Below are positions 33,458-40,899 of a stretch of DNA of 64,000 bases, piece by piece; positions within the stretch are counted from its first letter, which is position 1; each line of letters opens with the position of its first letter. The notes beneath the pieces were generated by a model, which was given only the letters and a program-made list of their open reading frames with translations, made no database searches and was not told the DNA's origin. The position numbers were made by a program, and so were the translations under genes. The stretch is from positions 221,001 through 285,000 of the forward strand of contig CATOSK010000003.1 in the NCBI GenBank assembly GCA_951812535.1. Direction: 5' to 3'. The DNA comes from an uncultured Dehalococcoidia bacterium. Its GTDB lineage: Bacteria; Chloroflexota; Dehalococcoidia; Lucifugimonadales; UBA3495.

Positions 33458-35362
33458 ATGACGAGCTTGATGCGAGCGACTGGCATGATGGTGCTGGTCG
33501 TGGTGCTGGTCGTCGGGACTGTGCTATCCGCTTTCTTACTGACTTCCCAGGACCAGGACCCGACCGCTAGTGCCAGGACCAGTATCCCTGCTGAAGCAGA
33601 GAAGGATCTGAACCCTTCTGCAGCCGAACCCCGGGAGCAACCGTTGGTCGAGGCCGTCGAACCGCAGTCCGGGCCGGGACCCGAGCCGGACAAGGCTCTC
33701 CTGATCCAGGAACCGGAAACTCCCAGGGAGTTGATCGCTGCCCGCGGGGAAGGCTCGATCGTCCTGAGATGGCTGGCCCCCGCCTCTGGAACAGCCAGCC
33801 ACTACTCGGTCACCCGGACCCATTGGGACCAGGGGGCAATGGTGGAGTCGTTCACCGTTGACGCCTCCTCCACCCGGTTCGTCGATCCCGGCGTCCAGGC
33901 CGACGTGACCTACACCTACACGGTCACCAGCCATGGCAACGGCCTGGTGAGCCCGCCGGCGGCGGTGATGGTCACTCCGCCGGAGCCCGACCCGCAACCG
34001 GCCCGCGCGCTGGCCCAGGAAGCGGTGAATCCCCAGCTCTTCAATCCCGACACCGGCTACGACATCTTCACCGGGTACGGGGCCACGACTGAGGTCAGCC
34101 TCGGGGACTACCTGGTCGGCGGGGCAGGAGAGATCGAGTTCTCTCTACAGTCCTGCGACGGGTCCAGCGGAGACTACTACGACTCGGTGACCGTTTCCAA
34201 TGGCGCCCTCGTGGCGGAGGCCAACACCCTGGGCCATGTTCACGGGCAGAACACCCTGACCGCAACCGCATGCGCCGTAACCGGGTCCAGCGGGACCGAC
34301 AGTGAGAACCAGGAGTTCCGCCTGTACACGGTGGCCGACCGGACTCCCCAGGCGCTGCCTCCGGGATCGCTCGCCCTGGTGGAGGCGAGGCCTACCGAGA
34401 TGGACGTGCGGATAAGCCTGCCGGGAAGCTCCCTGGGGTACCTTCGGATGGGATGGCGAAAGCCCGGAGACCGGCCCACCTTTGCGGTTGCAAGGGGGGT
34501 GACCGGCGACACGGTACTGACCATTCCAGGTCTGGAGGCGGGGACGGACTACGAGGTCAGGGCATACCTGATGACCACCCAGGCCTTTCACCTGTACAGC
34601 GGGGGCAGTTCGGCACCCGCCGGTGTTCTGATACCCGAGGCGAGCCCAGAGGGCAAGTGGATCAGCAACCTGGTGAGCGGAGGCCTGGGCAAGGGGCAGA
34701 CAATCACGCTGCGAACCAACGTGGCTCCGCCGCCACCGCCGCCCACTCCAGAGCCGACGCCTCTGCCTACGCCGATGGCTATCCGTCCGTTGCCGACCCA
34801 GGAACCGGAAGAAGAGCTTGAAATGGACACGGACAACGACGGGTTCGACACGCCGACTCCCGGGACGGACGACGACGACACGGATACTCCGACGCCAGAC
34901 ACTCCGACGCCAGACACCCCGACGCCAGACACCCCAACGCCAGACACCCCAACGCCGGACACCCCAACGCCGGACACCCCAACGCCGGACACCCCAACGC
35001 CGGATACCCCAACGCCGGATACCCCAACGCCGGACACCCCAACGCCGGACACCCCAACGCCGGACACCCCAACGCCGGACACCCCAACGCCGGACACCCC
35101 AACGCCGGACACCCCAACGCCGGATACCCCAACGCCGGATACCCCAACGCCGGACACCCCAACGCCAGACACTCCGACGCCGGACACCCCAACGCCGGAC
35201 ACGCCGACACCGGATACTCCGACACCGGATACTCCGACGCCGGATACTCCGACACCGGATACTCCGACACCGGATACTCCGACACCGGATACTCCGACAC
35301 CGGATACTCCGACACCGGATACTCCTGATACCCCGGAGAACGACTCCGACGAGAACAGTTGA
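33458..35362 (+). CDS. Membrane-anchored Fn3-domain protein with 29 TPTPD repeats
   Basis: 634 residues. The ATG at 33458 gives a clean N-terminal anchor (MTSLMRATGMMVLVVVLVVG). Residues about 75-165 form a fibronectin type III domain (IAARGEGSIVLRWLAPASG, VTYTYTVTSHGNG). A second domain (about 185-290) and an Fn3-like part with DYEVRAYLM follow, then a proline-rich linker and an Asp-rich stretch DTDNDGFDTPTPG. Residues about 477-621 are 29 uninterrupted TPTPD units. The tail is short and acidic with no LPxTG or C-terminal helix. Likely an extracellular stalk protein; Asp-rich repeats might bind cations (inference). Confidence 0.75.
   Translation: MTSLMRATGMMVLVVVLVVGTVLSAFLLTSQDQDPTASARTSIPAEAEKDLNPSAAEPREQPLVEAVEPQSGPGPEPDKALLIQEPETPRELIAARGEGSIVLRWLAPASGTASHYSVTRTHWDQGAMVESFTVDASSTRFVDPGVQADVTYTYTVTSHGNGLVSPPAAVMVTPPEPDPQPARALAQEAVNPQLFNPDTGYDIFTGYGATTEVSLGDYLVGGAGEIEFSLQSCDGSSGDYYDSVTVSNGALVAEANTLGHVHGQNTLTATACAVTGSSGTDSENQEFRLYTVADRTPQALPPGSLALVEARPTEMDVRISLPGSSLGYLRMGWRKPGDRPTFAVARGVTGDTVLTIPGLEAGTDYEVRAYLMTTQAFHLYSGGSSAPAGVLIPEASPEGKWISNLVSGGLGKGQTITLRTNVAPPPPPPTPEPTPLPTPMAIRPLPTQEPEEELEMDTDNDGFDTPTPGTDDDDTDTPTPDTPTPDTPTPDTPTPDTPTPDTPTPDTPTPDTPTPDTPTPDTPTPDTPTPDTPTPDTPTPDTPTPDTPTPDTPTPDTPTPDTPTPDTPTPDTPTPDTPTPDTPTPDTPTPDTPTPDTPTPDTPTPDTPTPDTPTPDTPTPDTPDTPENDSDENS
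34886..35320 (+). repeat. 15-bp tandem repeat, 29 units
   Basis: 435 bases, exactly 29 in-frame units of ACNCCNACNCCNGAY coding TPTPD. Synonymous variants form a higher-order pattern: 34951-35040 is identical to 35071-35160, a 120-bp offset. The 3' part (from about 35205) uses a distinct ACACCGGAT variant. Confidence 0.95.
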
Positions 35363-35372
35363 CGGCTGAGGC

Positions 35373-36593
35373 ATGACGACCCTTCCCCTCGGCACGGTCC
35401 CGCTGGAACCCCAGGTCGTCATTCCCGGGGACCCCGGTCTCCGGGACCTCCCGCAGTTGTTCGACGGAGGCTGGGTGTGGCAGGCCTACTGCGGCCGCTT
35501 CGGCAACCCTGAAGTCCAGGCCCAGGAGATCCGCGTCCAGCGTTTCAGCCACAGTCCCGGGCGCCAGGCCACGGTGACCTATGCCGCGGAATGGGACCCC
35601 GAAGAGTTCATCCCTTCCGAACACTTCACCATCAGGTTGAATCGCGGCAGTGCCGTCGAGCTGTTCCGCTTTCCCGACGACAGCTATCTTCCGGGGCTGG
35701 CCCGCGCCGCCAACCCCGAGGAGGCGATCAGGCTGGTCAACAAGCACGTCACGGTGATTCCGGCACGCCGCTTGCGTGTGGACGTGGTCCGTTACCGCCC
35801 GTCCAGCCACGCCGTACTGCGGCACGGGATCCGGTCAGCCCGGTTCTACGTCCGGGCGATACGGCCTCCGGCCGTATCCTCCTACGTAGAGGCAGCCGAG
35901 CTGGTGGGGCACTCCGGGTTCGTCGTGCCCAGGCTGGCCGGATGCTGGCCCGACGGAGGGGTCCTGTGGTTGTCGGAGATCCCAGGCAGCAACCTGCGGG
36001 GACATATCAGGGCTGGGTACCAGCCGGAGCCAGGGATGCTTCTGGAAGGGCTGGAACGGCTATGGAGCGCCCCCGGCGGGAGTGACCATCGCCCATTCAA
36101 CTTGCCCGGGGCCTACCGGTGGGCTGACCGCACCCTGAAGCACGCCACCCGGGATCTGGAGGAACTGCGGCGGAAGCTCGATGAGGCGGCCACTGCCCTG
36201 GACCCCTTCGTCGAGGCCTGGACGCCCTCCTGCATTGCCCACAACGACTTCTATGACGACCAGATGCTGCTTCTTCCGGACGGGAGGGTGGCCCTAGTGG
36301 ACTTCGAGGAAACTGGGGCGGGAGACCCCCTACTGGACGTGGGCAACTTCCTCGCCCACCTGCGCTGGGCAGGTTGTTTCCGGAGGGAGAGCCAGGCCAA
36401 GGCAAGCCTGGCCTACCACCAGGTATTCCGGCGGGCCGCCCTGGAGCGGTTCCAGTGGAGCGAACAGGACCTGGCTCTGAGGGAGGCGGTGTGCCTCTTT
36501 CGCATATGCACGAACACGGTCCGCCAGCTGCAGCGGGACTGGCCCAGGAGACTTGACGAGGGACTAGCGCTGGTATCCGAAAGCTTGCCCTGA
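35373..36593 (+). CDS. Aminoglycoside phosphotransferase (APH) family protein
   Basis: 406 residues with an APH/choline-kinase-like fold. The catalytic loop CIAHNDFYDDQMLLL near residues 287-301 supplies the base aspartate and metal-binding residues, and ALVDFEETGAGDPLLDVGNF near 308-327 is the Mg-binding part. The N-terminal 130 residues show a weaker nucleotide-binding lobe (FTIRLNRGSAVELFRF and VVRYRPSSHAVLR). It starts 10 bp after the repeat-protein stop, so co-transcription is likely. The substrate could be a sugar, amino alcohol or another small molecule; antibiotic resistance should not be assumed. Confidence 0.8.
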   Translation: MTTLPLGTVPLEPQVVIPGDPGLRDLPQLFDGGWVWQAYCGRFGNPEVQAQEIRVQRFSHSPGRQATVTYAAEWDPEEFIPSEHFTIRLNRGSAVELFRFPDDSYLPGLARAANPEEAIRLVNKHVTVIPARRLRVDVVRYRPSSHAVLRHGIRSARFYVRAIRPPAVSSYVEAAELVGHSGFVVPRLAGCWPDGGVLWLSEIPGSNLRGHIRAGYQPEPGMLLEGLERLWSAPGGSDHRPFNLPGAYRWADRTLKHATRDLEELRRKLDEAATALDPFVEAWTPSCIAHNDFYDDQMLLLPDGRVALVDFEETGAGDPLLDVGNFLAHLRWAGCFRRESQAKASLAYHQVFRRAALERFQWSEQDLALREAVCLFRICTNTVRQLQRDWPRRLDEGLALVSESLP

Positions 36594-36645
36594 GGGTAAG
36601 AGAATTCGCACGAGCACCCGAGCATTGCTATGGGACCGCGCCCGA
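36594..36645. other. Start of a 583-base gene-free stretch
   Basis: 36594-37176 has no supported gene. It holds the family 1 copy at 36646-36722 and the family 2 copy at 36822-36922. The rest is unassigned. Confidence 0.5.
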
Positions 36646-36722
36646 CCATCCCTCCGTTGGCCCCGCTGGACGGTGCATCGTGAATGTCAATGGAGCTCAA
36701 GGGATTCAAATGCAGTTGCCCT
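36646..36722 (+). repeat. Dispersed intergenic repeat, family 1 copy 2
   Basis: Aligns with 15902-15979 through CCATCCCTC, GGACGG, ATCGTGAATGTCAATGG and ATGCAGTTGCCCT. Confidence 0.6.
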
Positions 36723-36821
36723 TTCAGTGGGCCAGGGCAATCGCCTGAAGTCCGACTCGGCCCTTCCACCTTTCCTCCCGTCATTTGTATGTTGCGAAAG
36801 CTGCGCAGAGCCCGCCCTCGC

Positions 36822-36922
36822 GTAGGCGGGGCGGGAATCCAGACCCCCGTCGCCTCTTCCCGGGAATAACGTGTTGACCATTCCCTGGCAGTTTGACCAA
36901 ACCGACACTCATGCGACAGCTC
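36822..36922 (+). repeat. Dispersed intergenic repeat, family 2 copy A
   Basis: Order of blocks: GTAGGCGGG, AATCCAGACCCCCGTCGCC, CGTGTTGACC, GGCAGTTTGACCAAA, ACTCATGCGA. Copies B and C are at 39350-39412 and 39815-39900. Confidence 0.65.
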
Positions 36923-37176
36923 CGGCCCACTGACAGTTGGCCCTTTCCCGTCATGGCCGCTTTGCGCTACTATGGAACAAGGCCCTCTGGCGCCCCTCGA
37001 GGCGAAGTGTTGATTATCTTGCCCAAGAACCTGACTGGCCCTCGGCACATAACAGCCCTCCGTCCCGGGCAGGAATGCACCGAAATGCACCAGGAAACTT
37101 TCTCCTGACTCACTGGAGGCAGTGGCTCCAACCCCGCTTGTGGTAGGATTGTGCTAAAGCCCAAGAAGAGGTACAA

Positions 37177-37863
37177 ATGAAGGCTGAACAGCACCAGGGA
37201 CAGGCCCTGGCCTACCTGAATGTCTATCCCGACGGCTACCAGGAAGATGCCCCCTACCCCCTGGTCATCCTGCTCCACGGCTTCGGCGCCAACATGCGCG
37301 ACCTGGCCGGATTGGCCCCCTCCATCCACCGGGAAGGTTACGTTTACAGCCTCCCCAACGCCCCCATCCCCTTCAACGTCGGCCTCGGGATGGTTGGATA
37401 CGGCTGGCATCCGCCCCGCGGAGAGGCCCAGCCTGGGGACTTCGAGAAAGCCGAGGAACAGGTTGCCGCCTACTTCGACGACGTCTTCGCCCAGTTCGGC
37501 ACTGCCCCCGGAAATGCCGTACTCATGGGCTTCTCCCAGGGCGGCGGAATGACCTACCGCTGCGGCTTGGAACGCCCCCACATCTTCGCCGGGCTCGCCG
37601 CCCTCAGCGCCACCCTTCCCGACCGGGACATCCTCAAGACCAAGCTCCCCGACAACCGAGACCAGCCCATCTTCATCGCCCACGGCGACCACGACCCCAT
37701 GATCTCCATGGACACTGCCCAGGCCGCCCGCGACTTCCTCCAAGAGGAAGGCTACGCCCCCAGCTTCCACGAATACCCCATGGGACACGAAATCCCTCCG
37801 GCCGTAATCAACGACCTCGTTCCCTGGTTGACCGGAGTCCTGCCGCCCCGCTCCTCCGGCTGA
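37177..37863 (+). CDS. Phospholipase/carboxylesterase family alpha/beta hydrolase
   Basis: 228 residues. The catalytic triad is readable: serine in MGFSQGGGM near residues 113-121, aspartate in AHGDHDPMI near 168-176 and histidine in PMGHEIPP near 204-211. LLHGFGANMRDLAGLAP near 31-47 gives the oxyanion region. It is the size of YpfH-type esterases and should hydrolyse short acyl esters in the cytosol. No signal peptide is present. It is a single gene behind the repeat-rich spacer. Confidence 0.88.
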   Translation: MKAEQHQGQALAYLNVYPDGYQEDAPYPLVILLHGFGANMRDLAGLAPSIHREGYVYSLPNAPIPFNVGLGMVGYGWHPPRGEAQPGDFEKAEEQVAAYFDDVFAQFGTAPGNAVLMGFSQGGGMTYRCGLERPHIFAGLAALSATLPDRDILKTKLPDNRDQPIFIAHGDHDPMISMDTAQAARDFLQEEGYAPSFHEYPMGHEIPPAVINDLVPWLTGVLPPRSSG

Positions 37864-38043
37864 CCACGCCTTGACACCATTCGTCGGCGGGACTTACCAT
37901 TCTTGCATCATCCTTCAGCCGCGCAGCCCTTTTGGACAAGTCACGCTCCTCCAGGGTCTCAGCGGCAGCCCTCGGGGCTGGATGACAACCGGCCAACGGA
38001 TCCGGTCCCTGAAACCGGAAGTCTCCGGTTCCGCACCGCAAGT

Positions 38044-38119
38044 GGGGATATAGCTCAACTGGGAGAGCGCGGCGTTCGCAATGCCGAGGTTGGGGGTTCG
38101 AGCCCCCCTATCTCCACCA
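38044..38119 (+). tRNA. tRNA-Ala (anticodon CGC)
   Basis: Complete cloverleaf: acceptor GGGGATA/TATCTCC, D arm TAGCTCAACTGGGAGAGC, anticodon loop TTCGCAA giving CGC, T arm GGGGG-TTCGAGC-CCCCC. The terminal CCA is encoded (38117-38119). Confidence 0.95.
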
Positions 38120-38286
38120 CCCCTTCCCCCCAACAATCCCCTTAAAGTCCCACAACGTCCCCGTTCAAGAACGGCCCCAATACGAATTTGGGTCGGAAAT
38201 CCCCGTTGTGTCCCGCAGACCCCATGCATCACGTGGGCATATTCGCAGGAAATACGGGGAACGGGGAATGCCTCATCTGACCGCAC

Positions 38287-38520
38287 TAAGCAACTATCTC
38301 AAGACTTGGAGTTGCCGTCGACGGCTGTACCAGAGCAGGGCGCGGGCCAGTTGGATCAGCCCGATGTAGTTGGACGCCTTCTTGTCATAGCGCACCAGGA
38401 TGGCACAGCACTTGGAAAGCCAAGTCACGGTGTGCTCCACCACCCATTTTTCCCCTATCCCAGTCGGAGGGAATTCGCGTCCGCCCCTTCACCCCCGTAC
38501 CGTTTTGAGATAGCTGCTTA
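38287..38520 (-). mobile_element. 234-bp internally deleted IS5-like element with terminal inverted repeats
   Basis: TA-flanked 17-base terminal inverted repeats AGCAACTATCTCAAGAC (38289-38305) and the complement of AGCAGCTATCTCAAAAC (38502-38518), matching at 15 of 17. Inside, the minus strand codes KWVVEHTVTWL and IGLIQLARALLWYSRRRQ, the C-terminus of an IS5-group transposase, whose stop lies inside the left repeat. Near the right end TRIPSDWDR resembles the N-terminal PSDLTD block, so the middle of the gene is missing. It is inserted in an IS1380-type remnant. Confidence 0.7.
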
Positions 38521-38905
38521 CAGGTCTCGCAGACGGTGAAAGCAAGGTCAATGGTCAACGGATCACTGCCGTGTCCGGCCCTAGCCTGGGCGGCTGGGGC
38601 CGGACACGGCCTGCTAACCCGGTCCAGTTGGCGCACCTGGCCCCACCGGAAACTCCGCAGGAAAATCCCAAGGGTGGATGGCGGCTTGACCACGCAGCCC
38701 AGCACCGGTGCCCCTCAGGGTGAGCGACTTGTCTCCCGCACTCGCTCGAACCGGCGCATTTCCTACGTCAACGTGGCTTTCCACCAGTCCGCCCAGCCCC
38801 AGATGGTGGGCCAAGGCGACCAGCAGGAGCAAGCCGGCGTTGGCCATCAGGCGGCGGTCGTCGAAGGCGACATGGATGCGGTCGGGCTGCTTGCCTGGTA
38901 GCGTC
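38521..38905 (-). pseudogene. IS1380-family transposase N-terminal remnant
   Basis: Minus-strand translation gives RIHVAFDDRRLMANAGLLLL, then LGLGGLVESHVDVGNAP, then in another frame PPSTLGIFLRSFRWGQVRQL and DPLTIDLAFTVCET. These are consecutive N-terminal blocks of IS1380 transposases. At least one frameshift is present and the gene is cut off by the IS5-like element at 38520. No continuation was found on the other side. Confidence 0.7.
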
Positions 38906-39034
38906 TCCTAGATGCTCCTCGTTTCGGGTCGGCTCATTGTTTCGAAAACCATGATCCCCGAAGCCGTGAGCACTTTCTCATTGCCTCAGCACGCCGCCAC
39001 AGCCATCCTTTCGGTGGATTGGGGCTTCGGTTTA

Positions 39035-39063
39035 TTGTCGGGTCGGGGCGGTTCTGATATATT
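39035..39063 (+). promoter_or_regulatory. Promoter of tRNA-Ser
   Basis: TTGTCG at 39035-39040 and TATATT at 39058-39063 with a 17-base spacer, ending 15 bases before the tRNA. Confidence 0.6.
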
Positions 39064-39078
39064 GGGCTTCCGTACCTT

Positions 39079-39167
39079 GGAGGGATCGCATAGTGGTCTA
39101 GTGCGGGCGCCTGCTAAGCGCTTATCCTGGGAAACCGGGATCGTGGGTTCGAATCCCACTCCCTCCG
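39079..39167 (+). tRNA. tRNA-Ser (anticodon GCT)
   Basis: 89-base class II tRNA: acceptor GGAGGGA/TCCCTCC, anticodon loop CTGCTAA giving GCT, long variable arm with TCCTGGGAAACCGGGA, T arm GTGGG-TTCGAAT-CCCAC, discriminator G. CCA is not encoded. Confidence 0.95.
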
Positions 39168-39349
39168 CTGCCCACTTGTTTCCAAGACCGGGAAACAAAG
39201 CCTCGCTGGCCTGTTCAGATTCCCCAAAAGTTCCCTCTGTAAGTTCCCATAACGTCCCTCAAATCCCACACATCAGGCGGCAAATGGTTTCGGATAAACA
39301 GGGCGTGACATGGCTAGACTCACTGTCGCCAAGGTTAAGGCTGTCACCA

Positions 39350-39412
39350 GACCGATTGACCGTTCACGGGCAGTTTGACCAAAATGGCACTCATGCGATT
39401 GCTCTGGTTTCC
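39350..39412 (+). repeat. Dispersed intergenic repeat, family 2 copy B
   Basis: Contains GATTGACCGTTCACGGGCAG, TTTGACCAAAATGGCACTC and ATGCGATTGCTCTGG, matching the 3' two-thirds of copies A and C. Confidence 0.65.
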
Positions 39413-39814
39413 TGACACCGGCTGCTTTACCGGGGGCATATCCGTCCGGTAAAGTGGTAACCAAATAGCCACCGCTGTACGCCGTCAGGCGGCGGGAAAT
39501 GGGACAGTTGGGGACGGAATAGGACACATACTTCTTCCCCAACTCCCCGGAGACGGTTGGTACCGGTGCGACAAGACGATACAAAACCAGCCCAGACCGC
39601 GACATATAGGAGGAAAACCCGGACACTTGGAGGATGAACCTGGACGAATCTTCCCCGATTTCACACTCAAGTGTTGCCAAGTGTCGCGTTGTGTCGCCCC
39701 CCCGATACGGTTTCACCCGTGCACTTTCCCGTCTTTCCCCGACGAACCCCGCGCGAAAGCCGCCGGCGTTGAGAGAAGTTGCCTGGCGCCGGCGGTGGAG
39801 TCGCCAAACTTAAC

Positions 39815-39900
39815 CCAGACCCCCGTCGTCTGGTCCCTACAGTATCGTGTTGACCGTTTACTAACAGGTTGACCAAACTGGTACTCGTGCGATTGCCCTG
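39815..39900 (+). repeat. Dispersed intergenic repeat, family 2 copy C
   Basis: CCAGACCCCCGTCG, TATCGTGTTGACCGTT, AACAGGTTGACCAAACTGG and GTGCGATTGCCCTG, in the same order as copy A. Confidence 0.65.
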
Positions 39901-40142
39901 TCCTGTTCTGGCAAGTCGTTGACTTGTAGTTTGCGTCCGTGTAGCATGATCGTGCGTCTTCGCCGTTCAATCTCACTCTTCCCAGTTTATCAGTCTCAAC
40001 ATGGACGCATCGGGTACAAGAGGCCACGTCAAGGCTTCAACGGGATACGGGCGGCCGGAAAGATCACGCCCTGCATTCGACCGGAAGAATGCGCGGTTTT
40101 ATCGGTCGTCTTTTATATTGCTCTCAACCATGGGTGGTAGGG

Positions 40143-40148
40143 TATAAT
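40143..40148 (+). promoter_or_regulatory. Candidate -10 box for the STAS gene
   Basis: A consensus TATAAT; the best -35 candidate (TTGCTC, 40118-40123) is 19 bases away. It would give a leader of about 150 bases. Confidence 0.35.
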
Positions 40149-40306
40149 CTGACTCTAGCGTCGTCCCATTGGTGGGCGCCACTAAAACCAAGTTAAACTG
40201 CAGAGTAGCCTTGACGGGAGGCCCGTTTCGTCAACCACCCGTAGCTTTGCCCGGGTTTCCCGTTTCCCTTCATCTTGCGCTTAAGACGCTCCTAAGGAGA
40301 TTGGTA

Positions 40307-40645
40307 ATGGAACTAGGAATCGTTCGGGAAAATGGGATACTGATCGCCAAGCCCCAGGGGCGTCTCGACGGCTCCAACGCTCAAGAGTTCCAGGGAGACC
40401 TGAGCGAGGCTATTAGCACCGACGACAGGGGCGTGGTACTTGATCTGGCGGATCTTTCTTACATCAGCAGCGCTGGGCTACGGGTCATCCTCATGACCAC
40501 CAAGGCGCTCCAACGTCAAAGCACCGAGCTCGCCGTCTGTTCCCTTTCCGACCCCATCCGCGAGGTGTTTGAAATCAGCGGGTTCGACAAGATTATCCCG
40601 GTCTGGGGCTCCCAGCCCGACGCAATCGCCAGCTTCTCCGGTTGA
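40307..40645 (+). CDS. STAS-domain anti-sigma factor antagonist (first copy)
   Basis: 112 residues from an ATG behind AAGGAGA; the open frame extends upstream without domain content. The STAS core VVLDLADLSYISSAGLRVIL near residues 43-62 contains the phosphorylatable serine (about Ser55) of the SpoIIAA/RsbV family. Such proteins are phosphorylated by an RsbW-like kinase and released by a PP2C phosphatase, both encoded in the convergent operon at 48590-50172. A second STAS gene lies at 50276-50662 with the same SYISSAGLRV core. It opens the plus-strand run that includes ATP-grasp, Amt and alpha-E genes, though separated from them by 254 bp. Confidence 0.88.
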   Translation: MELGIVRENGILIAKPQGRLDGSNAQEFQGDLSEAISTDDRGVVLDLADLSYISSAGLRVILMTTKALQRQSTELAVCSLSDPIREVFEISGFDKIIPVWGSQPDAIASFSG

Positions 40646-40899
40646 GAGAAACCTGTCGCGTAAACGGACGGCTCACCCGTCCCTCCGGTACCTCTGGTTC
40701 GGGTACTCCCGTTGACCAGGCCAGGGTTGGACCGCATTCCCGTGCCATGCTGCCATCGGCAACTGGCTGGCTAGTGCAGGAAACCGTGGTGAGCAAGCAC
40801 TTCCATCCCGAGCGAAGCCCAGCCCGTATAAACCTTCCCGGAAAGAGCATGCTACTCCGCCCCTGGGGCCACACCGGACCAAACTGACGGACTGCTGCC
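40646..40899. other. Spacer between STAS and ATP-grasp genes
   Basis: 254 bases with no recognised gene, hairpin terminator or repeat. Confidence 0.3.

Larger units (their letters stand above)
39168..40306. other. Long gene-free scar region
   Basis: 1.1 kb without a gene I can support. It holds family 2 repeat copies B and C, a post-tRNA motif at 39241-39258 and the leader of the STAS gene. A minus-strand open frame at 39273-39716 spans repeat B and has no recognisable family. Confidence 0.5.

Noticed and set aside
34886..35320. Possible CRISPR array
   Set aside because: The 15-bp units are directly adjacent with no spacers and keep a reading frame; no cas genes are present.
34145..35422. 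Minus-strand frame with repeated VRRWG units
   Set aside because: It is only the complement of the TPTPD repeat; the plus strand has a signal anchor, Fn3 domain and a normal downstream neighbour.
35373..36593. Antibiotic resistance gene
   Set aside because: The APH fold is clear, but the family includes many housekeeping small-molecule kinases, and nothing here points to a drug.
37871..37899. Promoter TTGACA...TTACCA before tRNA-Ala
   Set aside because: The -10 match is poor and it lies about 140 bases before the tRNA.
38912..39415. 167-codon plus-strand frame
   Set aside because: It runs through the tRNA-Ser gene and a dispersed repeat and has no coding character.
39273..39716. 147-codon minus-strand frame
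   Set aside because: It spans repeat copy B; related peptides (SHECxFGQ) arise only because the repeat recurs, so it is not taken as a gene.
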